Source of the DNA: Clitopilus passeckerianus
Taxonomy: Eukaryota > Basidiomycota > Agaricomycetes > Agaricales > Entolomataceae
DNA length: 64,000 nt
Reading direction: 5' to 3'
NCBI GenBank assembly: GCA_944990035.1
Contig: CALYLX010000124.1
Span: 310,001-374,000 of the forward strand
In this document: positions 50,051 through 61,686 of the stretch, piece after piece
Layout: each line of letters begins with the position of its first letter
Numbering within the stretch: position 1 is the first letter of the stretch
Position numbers and translations under genes: made by a program
The notes under the pieces: model-generated
Databases searched by the model: none
The model's input: only the letters and a program-made list of their open reading frames with translations
Told to the model about the DNA's origin: nothing

Positions 50051-50475
50051 ATGACTTTTCTTCGCATTCTGCAACGGCAGCAGCCTCGACTTTGCCAGCT
50101 CTGTAGAGCTCGCGGTTATGCCAGTACACGACCATTAGCTCAAGCAGCACAAGCAGATGCAGCGAAGAAGCCGGCAGCAGGAGGTACGCTCAAAATTCTC
50201 TCGAGGGACAACAAATGACCGACGCATCACTTTCAGCTGAAGTTGCACCTCTGTCTTCATGCCCAGAAGGAACAGTAATAGCAGGAGCAAATTACTTGAA
50301 GGGACAAGCACCAGTTCTTGCGAAGGCTGATGAAGCGTACCCGGAGTGGCTATGGACGATACTCAAGCCTAAAGTTTACCCAGATGACGGTCCAGGTGGC
50401 AAGGCTGAGCGGATGAAGAGGCGGCAGGATAGGAAGCAGGCCATAAAAGACAGGAACTTCATGTCGACACAGTAA
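50051..50475 (+). CDS. MRPL37: Mitochondrial large-subunit ribosomal protein mL54
   Basis: Component of the mitochondrial 54S subunit (yeast Mrpl37, human MRPL54). Two exons (50051-50183, 50237-50475) with a 53-nt intron total 372 nt, giving 123 residues. The N-terminus is an Arg/Gln-rich presequence (MTFLRILQRQQPRL) followed by an Ala/Lys linker. The conserved body is SSCPEGTVIAGANYLKGQAP, then DEAYPEWLWTIL and a basic C-terminus (AERMKRRQDRKQAIKDRNF), as in the family. Complete and probably functional. It is divergent from ADH copy 2. Confidence 0.92.
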
Positions 50476-53325
50476 TAGATGGGATTGTATTTCTGTCAGA
50501 GTGAGTATTTAGGAAATACTGTTGCCCCGCTTGAAACTCATGCTCATTCGTTCCCCAGGTATTTACACATCATACTTGCGTATAATGTCTACGCTGCATA
50601 GCAGTCTAATATGATCAATGATGTTGGCTAAATTCTCTCAAATTTTGGATTCACGGTGAATGGACATGTTGTGCCAATATCATGCCGCTACCTAGGCTGC
50701 CAGGCTACACTAGTCCAAAAGTTACGTCGGGAACGACCCAGATAACCTAAATAATGACCTGACCCGCCCTGGCATACGACACACAAATCCCAACCTCCTT
50801 TCTAACTGTCGTTCCCAGACGGCACTTCCCATCTGACCTCTGTCACCTTCGATGGCTCAGTTCTGCGGAGTATCCCTTGTATATCATTTATAGCAGCGTC
50901 CGTTGTGGAAGGGATTCCAGACATACGGAGGGAACGTGCCGATGAAGACGCTGTACCGGTTACTCAAGATTTCGCCACTATCATTCCGCCTTTCTCGACT
51001 TTCCCATCAAACTCGCATTTCTCCTGAAGATCGCATTTCCTATTAATCTCGTCGTCTGCGCATCTGGACGGCCAAGATTCCCGTTCCATCGTATAAGCCG
51101 CATATTATTGTCTGAAGGACATGGCTAGGGTTTCTCGAGACGAACGCTATGTATATTTCCTTTCTCTTCTTACGCTGTACTATACAGGCTGACACTGGGT
51201 CGGGGAGTATCAACGGGGACGCTATTCTGGGATGGTAGGGTGCTGATGGAGTCCAAGGACGCGTAAAAGGTGCTGCTGGGGTCACAGCACGCCTTCGCGA
51301 CTCCAATCGCCTCGAGCAATTCCCCAGAATCAGCCAGCCGGAGGTATTTCCTTATTTGGTCGAAGTCTTTTCCGTTCTCGTATTGTGTCTTTCTCTTCAA
51401 ACTCTCTTCGTATTTCTGGACATTATAAATACAAAACACTTGTACTTTCGACCACACAAATCCCGACCTTCTCACTTCTCCTCTCACTCTCTGCAATATA
51501 CATCTTCTCCCCAACTTCCCAGCCTGTGTAAGCTCGTTCGTCAGTCGGACAACCCAACAGTACTTCACCACTGTGCCTTCAGCTATCACTACCTTCTCCC
51601 GGATTCAACTCGAATCTATTACCTATCTCCCGTCCCTCGCCCATACAGCCTCAAGCCTTGACATCCAGATATGAAAGAGCTCCTCTCGATACACTGTTCA
51701 TCCACTAAACGAGGAGTGGATTTCTCGGCAGCCAGCATGGTGGATAGACGCTCAAGAGGAGGAATGACACTGAATGCCGTCTAATTCGACTCCCATCCCC
51801 CGCGGTATGTCGCCTTGACTTCCTCGCTTACTATGACGGCTGACCAGGGTCTAGTTCGTCTGCAGCTCCCCCCATCACGTCGTAGGATTCATCTGGGGGT
51901 TATATCTACCCTCCTTCGCTGAGCATCTTCGAATGACCCAGGAGGACACGAATGAAGGAAGCCTCGTGCGTTTGGGGAGATCGATGGTTTGGTCAACGGC
52001 TCACCGCTTGGGCCTCAGGGATCCTCTATATGAGTATGGATGGGCCTGAAGGCGGGGATACTAATCGTGAGTGTGTTTCTACCCGGTACGTATACCCTTG
52101 GATATCTGAGATTCAAAACGGGGAGGGAGTCTGACGTATTTTTCTGGTCTAATTTCGCCTCCAGTCGTGTGTGTTGCCGTCCCTCTTGTCCCTCCCTATC
52201 ACCGAAGTTTCGACCCTCCCTCCTTCCTGCTCTCTGCTCACCGCTGTTCTCGTGGTATACCATACGGCGAGATGATGAAGGACCCGATGAAGAGAAGCTC
52301 CTCGGGTCATTGGAGTTCCGAAGGGCACCGATGAAGGCGTGGTCGCTTGGCCTCTGGACTAGTAGCTAAGGCCGGGAGGTATGTGTGTTCTCTGTCTTCG
52401 TACTGCCGGTATGACTCTCATCTCGTTTCTGCTTCCGTTTATAGTCCCCCCCCCCCTCACCTGTCTCGCTAGACACTTGCTCTGCATGGATCTTCAGCAC
52501 GAACCTAGCGACATTTTATAAGATACAACCCCATACTCGTTCGGCAACTTGAACTCCCACACCATCGGACTGAATCCAAGTTGTTAAACGAAGGGTCCCA
52601 TCTTCTGGGGGGGACCGCGTTCACGAGCATCAGGTTCGAGTACTGGAGAAGGGAGAAGGGAGGTTCGGGAGTGTTGAGCTAGGTGTGCTGGTTCCTCGTA
52701 TTGGTATGTTGCTTCCTCGCGAACCTCTGACGGAGCCGTTGACTAACCTTCCTCATATTGATGTAGACCATCCGCCATCCCTGCTGTTCGCACTGTGCAC
52801 TTGAAAGGTTATCTCGCACCCGTGTTTGCGCGACGTTAGTGTGGATCCAAGTAGGTCGTTTATCCTCGTCATTGTGCAACCTTTCCAGCTGACTCCCATC
52901 TTGTCTATCCAGCCCCTGCTGCCTACGCTACTCCAGCCGCGAGGCTTGAACTCGAACATTTCAACGTAAAGGAAAAGATGCTGCGAAGAAATGATACCAA
53001 TGTACGAGAACACTTTTGCTGGGTATGTACTACAACATGGAGGTCCTGATCACGGCATCTTACATGGTTCTACTCTGCAGTGGCGTTTCGTTGCTTATAT
53101 CTCCACCACTGTCGTCCCAATGACTCTACTCCCTATCCATCCTCTCAGGAGACGATCTGTGACCCATATGCTCTAACAGGTGCCCGACGGGGATTGTTCT
53201 TGACCATTCCCTCGTAGGATTACTCAGTATTGAATACCTAGGTGTTTGAAGCTATGTACAAATCTATTCAATTTTGTTGAGTAACGTATCCCGAATGCAT
53301 GAGAACCTTGATACACAATCAAGTA
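50476..53325. other. Gene-poor, C/T-rich intergenic region
   Basis: 2.85 kb without a supported gene. It is rich in pyrimidines from about 51400 to 52600 and has a run of 11 C at 52446-52456. A minus-strand frame at 51170-51589 (containing DFDQIRKYLRLADSGELLEA) looks mildly protein-like but has no family match and no good neighbours, so it is not called. Confidence 0.45.
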
Positions 53326-54652
53326 TTAATCAATCGTTATCTCCAGTCTCTCCCTCCTCAGCATCTCGGGCATCTGCTCCCGCATTTGCATGGCCAGATG
53401 CTGCCCCACCTCATCCCTCTGATCTGCTGCTGCAGGTGAGATCGCGAACAGAATATTTGGAAGTTTTGTTGCCCCAAACTTCTCCACCAGCATTTGCTCG
53501 AATGAATCAAAGCCCACCGCCATGAACCGCTCTACCGGAACATTTGCTTTGCACCATACGATCATATCAATAGCAATCTCCTTGAGAGCGAGGGAGGTGA
53601 CAGAAGAGATGATGCTGACTATCTCGGAAGGCAGTGTCAACACGTCGAACATTGTCAACACTAGTTTAACAGTGCGAATGGAGCGATTCTCCGAGAGGGA
53701 GATTGGGTAAAAGCCTAATGCATGTGCAACGATGGAATCAGGATCAACGGTGGAAAGCTAAGGGGGAGGAGGTATACGCACCTACTGCGAGACCGATCGT
53801 GAGATGTTCGAGACGAGAGCCGCACTGCTTCAAAAGTCTGTCGACACTCTTCCACTCTTCTGGACGCATATTCCAGTCCCCAAACGAAAGATACATATCT
53901 TTGAACCTTCCCCCCATACAGAGGACCGCTTCTACGATGGCTGGAACGATGTAGCTCGTTCTATTATAGAAGCGGAAGCAAGTTGTCTCTGATAATATTT
54001 GGCTGCCACGTTCACCACCCGTCACAGGAATGGTTCTTTCGTCCGACAGATCTACCATGTTGATCTCAAACCGGTCAAGTTTGGACGCTACCGCCGCTGT
54101 TGCGTCTATCAATCCAGCAGCGGAGCTGAACCTATTCTTCCTGTTCCAATCTAGAGAGGTGATTCTGGCCTTCAAATTTTGTATGCGAGGGGACCAGAGT
54201 TCTATGGAGGTGTCGGTCCAATATAAGCCTCCGATGGATAATTCCTTCACATTTGGTAGTCCATCGATGTAGGAAAGCAGATTCTCCACATCGTCATCAT
54301 CAGCCCCATCTGAATCCTCGTTTAGCAGGGTCAACCTGACCGATTGCAGGAGGTGTCCAATTGTCGAAGATGGAGAAGCAAGCAACTCATCGAGGGGTCC
54401 AAGGTAGGTGTTCGAATCAATGGTCGCATCCTCATCCCAGTACAGGACGAGCGTGACGCACCGAGGGTAGAAAATATTCGTGGCTGCGAGGAATTGTGTT
54501 GAGACGAGTCGAAATGAGCCAAGGGTGGTTTTGGCGTCGTTCTCAAGTTCGGATCGTCTATCTTGGTGAAGCGAAGGGTCAACTGGTCGTTGCCAGGGGA
54601 TGCAGACGAGAGCTATAATAGACTCGAGGATCTCATTCGGGATTTCGACCAT
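53326..54652 (-). CDS. F-box-like protein, intact copy A
   Basis: Two exons (54652-53782, 53714-53326) give 419 residues. The N-terminus MVEIPNEILESIIALVCIPW is a short F-box-like helix of the kind found in large mushroom F-box families, which usually act as substrate adaptors of SCF ubiquitin ligases. The rest has a leucine-rich-repeat-like rhythm (LPNVKELSIGGLYW, SRLEHLTIGLAVG, then ENRSIRTVKLVLTMFDVL). The intron (53715-53781, GTGCGT...ATTAG) joins GLAVG to FYPISL. An upstream in-frame ATG at 54712 would add 20 residues; I prefer 54652 because MVEIPNEIL is the usual beginning. A truncated, broken copy lies about 2.2 kb away. The assignment as F-box is by pattern, with no proof of SCF binding. 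Confidence 0.7.
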
Positions 54653-54721
54653 GCTAGATTGTAGGTGTAGATTAGAATGTGATGGTAGAGGAGAAAGCGA
54701 TTGCACAACCATTTGAACCCA
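53844..54721. repeat. Segmental duplication, source copy
   Basis: The stretch 53844-54721 matches 56034-56909 in the same orientation with only scattered substitutions and a 2-nt indel. It covers most of exon 1 of the F-box gene plus about 70 nt upstream of its start codon. Confidence 0.9.
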
Positions 54722-56033
54722 AAGTCATCAGCGTTAGGGCAGCGAATGATATACATCTACTCGGCGACATAATGGTATGGCATGAGGAGAGGCTTAGTGA
54801 GAGCATCGGACTGGTGAGCCTCACAGCTCACAGTGTTGGAAGTCTCCAGGCTCTGGAACTCTCACGACGAGCTGACACCAAACAATGTAGGGATTGTTCA
54901 GTGCTGTCCTGAATTGGGACCGAATGAGGTCATTCTGAAGCATTCAACTCGTTTGAATCTGTGTGATTGGTAGGACGACCTCACAAAATTAACGAGCCCT
55001 TTCCATCAGCTACCGACCTCAGGTAGTAATAAGAGGGTATGGAAGATACGGAGAAAGAGCCAAAACTCCATGGTTACATCGAAGTGATGTGGACTACTAC
55101 AGTTTTTGGGCTTTCTCGCATTCCTATGAGAGGAGATCCAGACCACAGTTTGGATGGAAAACATGCCCCAAGGGGCTCATCGTTCCGTTGATTGTTGATT
55201 AGATGGAGGAGAAATCCCCCGTACTTGACTTGTGCATCTGGGTCATGACAAAGCGACAAGGAACCCTAGTTTACGGCGCATGAGCGTTCAACATTAACCA
55301 GTAGAGTGTATATATTCGCATGTTTTTGGTACAATAGATACGAAATATATTAGTGCTCGAACAAACGGACTTAATTAAGGAATAATTGATCTCCCTTCGC
55401 AACAAACGGACTCAATGAAACACAAATGACACAAACCGTTGAATTGTGCACATTTCGGCACAATTCACCAGGTGGCTTTTCCCGATGACCATCAGTGCCA
55501 AGCGTAATCTTATGGCAAAAAGGGGGGAAAGACGACGCAGAAGGACGGAGGGAGGCTCTGCCTGCGATTCTACATATTGTTGCTAATTGAACCAGCTGCG
55601 AAAGAGCTATGAAGGGAATAGCGTTGAATATTCCATGCCCATTTTGCGGCGGAAAAGCACTTGGGTGGTTAACATATGGCATAGAAATACCGATATAATA
55701 TAGTAATAAGTGTTCTTTGTTATAGAGCCGCTGTTGAAGCGCAACCTCTATCCTAGAGGTGAAAGTCCTACGAGAAATGCTCAGATACTCGGGTTGTGCC
55801 AAGCAATTCAACGGCACTTCTAACCATCGAAAAAATGCTGGTAGATAGGCGAGAGGCCAATACAGGAACATTTCAGATTAAACATAAAGGCGGAATCGAT
55901 GAACACCATTGACGAGAGTACATTGAATTCTCATTATTTAGCCAATTTTACTTGTATTCCTCTATCGAAATTCACATGAACTTACCGTACTGAGAATGTT
56001 GCCAATTAATGGTAAGGTGGCGTAAGGACCCGC
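54713..56033. other. Spacer between the duplicated blocks
   Basis: 1.3 kb. A minus-strand frame at 55371-55871 (166 codons, beginning MFLYWPLAYLPAFFRWL) is open but has no family resemblance and is not called. Otherwise empty. Confidence 0.4.
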
Positions 56034-56840
56034 ACACTCTTCCACTCTTCTGGGCGCATATGCCAGTCCCCAAACGAAAGATACATATCTTTGAACCTTC
56101 CCCCCATACAGAGGACCGCTTATGATAGCTGGAACGGTGTGGCTTGTCCTATCATGGAAGCGGAAGCAAGTTGTCTCTGATAATATTTGACTGCCACGTT
56201 CACCACCCGTCACAGGAATGGTTCTTTCGTCCGACAGATCTACCATGTTGATCTCAAACCGGTCAAGTTTGGACGCTACCGCCGCTGTTGCGTCTATCAA
56301 TCCAGCAGCGGAGCTGAACCTATTCTTCCTGTTCCAATCTAGAGAGGTGATTCTGGCCTTCAAATTTTGTATGCGAGGGGACCAGAGTTCTATGGAGGTG
56401 TCGGTCCAATATAAGCCTCCGATGGATAATTCCTTCACATTTGGTAGTCCATCGATGTAGGAAAGCAGATTCTCCACATCGTCATCATCAGCCCCATCTG
56501 AATCCTCGGTCAGCGGGGTCAACCTGACCGATTGCAGGAGGTGTCCAATTGTCGAAAATGGAGAAGCAAGCAACTCATCGAGGTGTCCAAGGTAGGTGTT
56601 CAAATCAATGGTCGCGTCCTCATCTTAGTACAGGACGAACATGACGCATTGAGGGTAGAAAATATTCGTGACTGCGAGGAATTGTGTTGAGACGAGTCGA
56701 AATGAGCCAAGGGTGATTTTGGCGTCATTCTCATGTTCAGATCGTCTATCTTGATGAAGCCAAGGGTAAACTGGTCGTTGCCAGGGGAAGCAGATGTGGG
56801 CCAGAATAGACTCGAGGATCTCATTCGGGATTTCGACCAT
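56034..56840 (-). pseudogene. F-box-like protein, truncated copy B
   Basis: Copy of exon 1 of the gene at 53326-54652. Three lesions are visible. First, codon TGG of copy A (in VLYWDEDATID) is TAA here, at about 56625. Second, a 2-nt deletion near 56121 shifts the frame (copy A CTTCTACGATGG, copy B CTTATGATAG). Third, the homology stops at 56034, so the 3' part and exon 2 are missing. The two copies are otherwise nearly identical at the DNA level, including the sequence upstream of the start codon, so the duplication is recent. No functional product is expected. Confidence 0.88.
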
Positions 56841-56909
56841 GCTAGATTGTACGTGTAGCTTAGAATGTGATAGTAGAGGTGAAAGCGATTGCACAATCAT
56901 CTGAACCCA
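56034..56909. repeat. Segmental duplication, second copy
   Basis: Direct-orientation copy of 53844-54721. The upstream edge falls at about 56909, inside the last codons of HEL2; the downstream edge is at 56034, within GCACACTC. No target-site duplication or terminal repeat is obvious, and the HEL2 side shows the short shared sequence AACCCAA. Confidence 0.85.
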
Positions 56910-59512
56910 AGTGTGAACAACGTCTGCTTCTGCTTTCCCTTCCCCTTCTTCCCCTTCCCAGGACCCCCACTCTCCACCTCCGCATCCTCACCTCCACTCC
57001 CTCCCACTATCCCATCCTCATTCCCACCTCCCGCACCCCACGCTTTCATAACCGGCTGATTCCCAGTCCCCAAAATATTCTTCAACGACTGATTCCCACT
57101 CATCGGAACCTTAACCTTCGCCTGAGCCGTAGGCAACTCCGGGAACGCCGCAGTCGATAACTTAGGTGGAGGTCCCGAGGACCCACTACCGACTGCTGGT
57201 CTAGGTTTTGATGGGATGACGGTGACGGATTGCATCTGCGTTGGTGGGGGTGTAGGCCGGAACCCGGCGGAACCTGCAGCTGACCAGGCTGTTGATCTCT
57301 GGGGTTGGCGGTATCCTGGTACGGATTGCGAAGAGGGGCCAGCTGCGGTACCTGATAAGGATGGGAAACTGTTGATCGCTGGTCGAGGAGCAGCGGAAGG
57401 TGGTTTCGAGGAAGAAGATGAGTTTGCTGCTTGAGCTACGCGGTCCCACACTTGTCGGGATGAACGCCGGGAGGAGCGAGTGGCTGTTGCGTTTTTGACG
57501 TTGAGAACGCGGCCTGCTGTGATTGAGGCGTAGGCCCCGTTGTTGCTGGAGCTGGCAGGCACAAGGTCCGGGAATTCTTTCCGTTGCTAAAAATGGTCTG
57601 GTGAGTAGGAACTCAGTGGTAGCAGAGAGTAAATTACCTCTATGGTGAATCCTTTCCATGATGCGAGAAGTTCCTGCTTCTTGTCCTCAGTGTCTAACAA
57701 GTCCACAACTGCATTGATGATGCTTGCAGTGATTTCCAGGTTTTGGTCCAACACATTCCACACTGTGGAGATGAGATCCCTGGCGCTGGACTCCGAAGCT
57801 CGGTAACCTTTGATACCCGCCTTCACAACAGGAACGGCATTGGGGGAGTTTGGAGTCAAGGATTGCAGACGGGCAAGGAATGTAGCATGCCTCCTGTGGA
57901 GATATTAGTACCTTTAGCTGACCGTCCAATCACCGGGATGCTTACTCTGCAAGAGCCGGATCAACATCCCCAGATGGAGGCGTTGAAGGTCGACTGCGCT
58001 CAGGTGTACGAGCGTTGGCTGCATTAGAGCCTGCTGCAGCCCCACCAGCTTCAACAGTCAAACTCCCTCCAAATGTAGCTTGCCGTCGTCCAGGGCCAGG
58101 ACGTGCAACAGCTGGCTGCGAAACGGCTGGTACTGCCGCCGCCGCCGCAGGTTGCTGGTTAGACGGGGGTGGTTCACGGTCCCTATCCCTATGGCCTCGA
58201 TCTCGATTTTGCCTCCCCGGTCTACCCACTTCCTCAAATCCGAAATCAGCAACGACGCGTCGAGCGTCTCGTTTGTCTCGTGATGACATATCGGCGCCGT
58301 GTTCGTCTACCATGTGGGCTTTGAGGTCGATTGCGGACCCGAAGACGACGAATTTTTGGGCTTGACAGGAGGGTTGGGTGCAGGGGTGGTGGGCACGATT
58401 GAAGTGGTTCTCCTATGGGGACGGTTAGGAAAGTCAAGGATGCAAGGATGGAGTCCATACCAAACTTTCGTAGTTCTGGAAACTATAATAGAATGATAAA
58501 TCGTTGAAAGAAGCGGAAAAGATGAGCTGCCTACTATTGATCTCTGACACCGTTTCGTTTGCAAACGAAGCACTCTTCGTGCCGTTCCCGCATGTGTGCG
58601 AATAGTTCATCGTCGCTAAAGAAGCATTCTCGGCAGAATTCACAGAGAGGGTGAACGCCTCCTTCAACCTGTTCTTTCGGTATAGTTTTCCCTCCACGGT
58701 GATACATGGATGGCAGATGTAGCGGTAGGATGTTGGGAGGGTATAATGCGTGTTCATGGGTGAATACTTTTTTAGATCGAATGCATAGATCACTAGAAAT
58801 TTTGACGACGGTGAGTTAGGAGGGGAAAGAAACTTCGGCAACCACATACCACATCAACTTCCCGTGACTGGCCCGACAATGCAACTTGAGGTCTCCCCAG
58901 CCGTTCCCGATGTACGGGCAGTCGGGATCGGGACAGTTAAACCGGAGCAACAACAGTGTTTCCTCCATCATCTCAAGGGTCTCGAAGTGAATTGAGAGTT
59001 TCGCATCTTTCAGCGTCATGGATTCCAAATCATAGGAGGAATATGCAGCATCTGGCGAAAGTGTGAACACCACCGCAGGTTGGGGTTCCTGGATGACATC
59101 GTTAATAAGCAGGGTAAGGTTGTTCAAAAACACACCATACCTTGCAGAAAGTACAATCGGTCTTCTTATAAAGGGCTCGCAGTCTTAGCGCGCAGACATG
59201 GCAAGTCCTGTGGTTACAATCAGAGACAGAGTAGTATTTGACCGGCTCGGCGCAGATCCAGCAAATTGCTTCGTCGGAGTCTTCACCCGCATCATCAGCA
59301 GAGACGGCGGCCTCTTTCTCTACTTTTTCTTCCGCTTCCACAGCATCAGGTGCAGCCTTTGGTGACGCGGGGGCTTGCGGCTTTCCTCCTTGACCTCTTC
59401 CTCGGCTGCCTTGGGTTCCTCGACCACGATTTCCACCGGATTTCTTGTTCGCGCCGTGGCTATTGTTAGTGCGACGTGGGAGAGGTTGGCTGGCTGCTTT
59501 GGTCGCCGACAT
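56897..59512 (-). CDS. HEL2: E3 ubiquitin ligase Hel2/ZNF598
   Basis: RING ligase that marks ribosomal proteins on collided ribosomes and starts ribosome-associated quality control. The N-terminus is Gly/Arg-rich (GGNRGRGTQGSRGRGQGG). The RING is ICWICAEPVKYYSVSDC, NHRTCHVC, then CTFC. Next come LSIHFETLEMMEETLLLLRF, CPDPDCPYIGNGWGDLKLHC, and zinc fingers DLCIRSKKVFTHEHALYPP, HPLCEFCRECFFSDDELFAH and ECFVCKRNGVRDQ. Then FGSAIDLKAHMVDEHGADMS and an Ala/Pro-rich linker. The C-terminal region includes LISTVWNVLDQNLEI and LLDTEDKKQELLASWKGF, then LSTAAFPELPTA and KGKGKQKQTLFTLG. Order and content match the family. The last codons FR-stop lie inside a duplicated block from another gene, so the C-terminus may be altered. 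Short introns throughout. Confidence 0.94.
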
Positions 59513-59815
59513 ACTTGAGTGTTGAGATGGGCAAGGTGAGGATGAAGTTGAACTGGGACTGGAGTTTCGAGAATCGCCGGCTTGCTGGACAGTCTTTCAA
59601 TCAGTCGCGTCAGGTGATTCGGCCCCGAAAAATCGTGATCTCTTGACAGGTCGCGACGACTCGAAAGTACGCGAAGAGTTCGGAGAAGGCTCAGAAGCGC
59701 AACGGCTCTTCATGCTGTCAACGGACATTGACGGCTACGCGTTGAAAGGAAGAACATATGACTCAAAGTGTGTACATTCCGCCTTTACCGCGTACAGGGC
59801 TGAGATAATTGTATT
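59513..59815. other. Intergenic, HEL2 promoter side
   Basis: 303 nt between the HEL2 start and the GH131 stop, both on the minus strand. It holds the HEL2 promoter; nothing else was seen. Confidence 0.5.
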
Positions 59816-60988
59816 CTATGCGATAGCCTTGGTATGCAATCCGTAACCGGTGCTCACACCTCCAGCAGCACTCTCAACAAATACACCAGAGTAAAGGAGG
59901 CCCTCCGTGGTTCCCTCCTGAATGCCATGATGAACAACATCGCCTTGGTCAGCTGGTGAATCAGCCGGATTCACCAAAGGCAGCTGGAAGAAGTTAAATC
60001 GAGGCTAGTTGGACGATTGAAAGCGGAACAAACCTTAATGATGCCAAAGTGGAATTCTCCTCTACCAGTAGCTGATTCAATATCAGCAACACCAACGTTG
60101 GGTACGGCCTTCTTAGTGACAGGTGCGAGGGGGAAGAAATCCTTAGAGTAGAACACTCCGAGCGTCTTATGCGTCCAATCGACTTGGATTGCGAAGTTGT
60201 GCCAGTTGTGCGAGGTAAAAGGTGTGCTGAAGACAATATTCAAGGAGTGGTCGAGAACCTTGAAAGAGTGAGCATTTTTGGCTGGGAGAGGGCCGGTCGG
60301 ATTGGTGAAGGGAGAACCTGTGCAATGATCAGTGCAAGTCAATATCCAGTCTGGAACGTGATTCTCACCTAGTTGGATTCCAAAGACGTGAGTGCCATCG
60401 TTAGGTTCAATGAACACGATTTGATACTCGTGGTCAAAGTTCAGCTTCTTCCTCGGGTCCTCCTTGATGGAAAAATGGAAAACGGTTGTATCACTCTCCA
60501 TGGCCACGTTCAGGTCAGCAGTTCCGGCACCCGCAGCTTGTGCAATGAACTCTGTACGGCGGAAGCCATATTGAGGATTATTGCCTCCGGGATAGAAGAC
60601 GGAGGAGTTGTCGATCGAGATAGCGATGGTCTTTTCGGGCAGCACTTTGATCTGCTCAATCCAGAGTGGGGTAGGTGGGGCTGCCAGTTGGTTGACAAAG
60701 CTCGAGTACTGAGGGAACCAATATTCGAAGCACGTTGACAGAGCAAGGATGGACTTACATGAGACGCGTTTTCGGTGCCTTTGACCACGCTAGAGGGAGG
60801 TGATAAGTTTACAGAGCAGCGTATGCAGCAAACCCAGCTCACGTCAAATATTGGGCAGATGAAGCGTCAATTACAGAGCTAGGCAAGTTCCACGCAGCAC
60901 GACCATCATAAATAACTTTGCCTCCGAGAACACCTTGCAAACCAATACCAAGAATCAACGCGGCGAGAGAAGCTTTCGAGAACACCAT
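59816..60988 (-). CDS. Glycoside hydrolase family 131 (secreted beta-glucanase)
   Basis: GH131 enzymes act on beta-1,3/1,6 and beta-1,4 glucans and are secreted by wood- and litter-decaying fungi. The start MVFSKASLAALILGIGLQGVLG is a clear signal peptide. The mature part begins GKVIYDGRAAW and continues VVKGTENASH, PPTPLWIEQIKV, then AISIDNSSVFYPGG, NPQYGFRRTEFIAQ, TTVFHFSIKEDPRKKLNFDH, EYQIVFIEP, TPFTSHNWHNFAIQVDW, FYSKDFFPLAPVT and GRGEFHFGIIK. The last exon gives LPLVNPADSPADQGDVVHHG and EGLLYSGVFVESAAGG to TAG 59816. Four or five short introns keep the frame. No carbohydrate-binding module is attached. Complete by length. Confidence 0.9.
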
Positions 60989-61686
60989 CCTGATAACGAA
61001 GGGGAAGCCAGGCGAAACGGCAATTTAAGAACCTGGGGAAACAGCCATTTTATCGTTTCCCACTTCGTGTCATTCGCGAGGAGAAACGTCGGGTTCCGTC
61101 GAGGTGGAAATTCTTCGGTGCGTACTTTGTAGCTAAATCAGCGAAATTGATGGTTGTTGTGGCACTTGGTAGGAGTTAACGCCTTTTTGAGGCATTCGCC
61201 CGCCCTATCGAGCTTAAAATCTGGGCAGAGGCGTTCAGGTGGCGGATTATGGTCGCAGAGTCAAGGCAACTTGGGTCAAAGAGGTGCCTTGAATGTCGCT
61301 CCGACATGTGAACAAAAATAGCCGGGAGCGCCAAACAAACAGGCCTTTTGGTTCCTTGCTGCCTCAATCAAAACAACTTGCCCGCATTACTAGCATCCGG
61401 TGGACCGACTGCAACTGAGGTAACAGGAAACAGACTTGTTGGGAACTTGGCAGAAACGTGACCATGAGCGTCTATCGGGCACTGCCAGGGCGCACAGCAG
61501 TTTTGGTCCTCGACCTCATTGGCTGTATCTCTCACGCATGTTTCCATCTTAAATGCCTTTCTTCCCAGGTTGCCAGGGTCCCGAATTCTACAATTGCAGT
61601 TTTACAGATAACAGCCGTTCCTCACCTGGTAGGGTGTGATTCTGCGCGGCTTTCGCATTTCTTAATTGTTGGAATCAGCCTTTCAG
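60989..61686. other. Divergent region GH131 / STAND NTPase
   Basis: About 0.7 kb. It contains the GH131 promoter and probably short unresolved 5' exons of the STAND gene; a plus-strand ATG frame at 61461-61730 is not convincing. Confidence 0.4.

Noticed and set aside
51170..51589. 139-codon minus-strand frame with a charged middle part
   Set aside because: It looks mildly protein-like but starts in poor context, lies in C/T-biased DNA and has no recognisable homology.
55371..55871. 166-codon minus-strand frame between the duplicated F-box blocks
   Set aside because: Unusual residue composition and no motif; I considered a transposon fragment but saw no terminal repeats or catalytic motifs.
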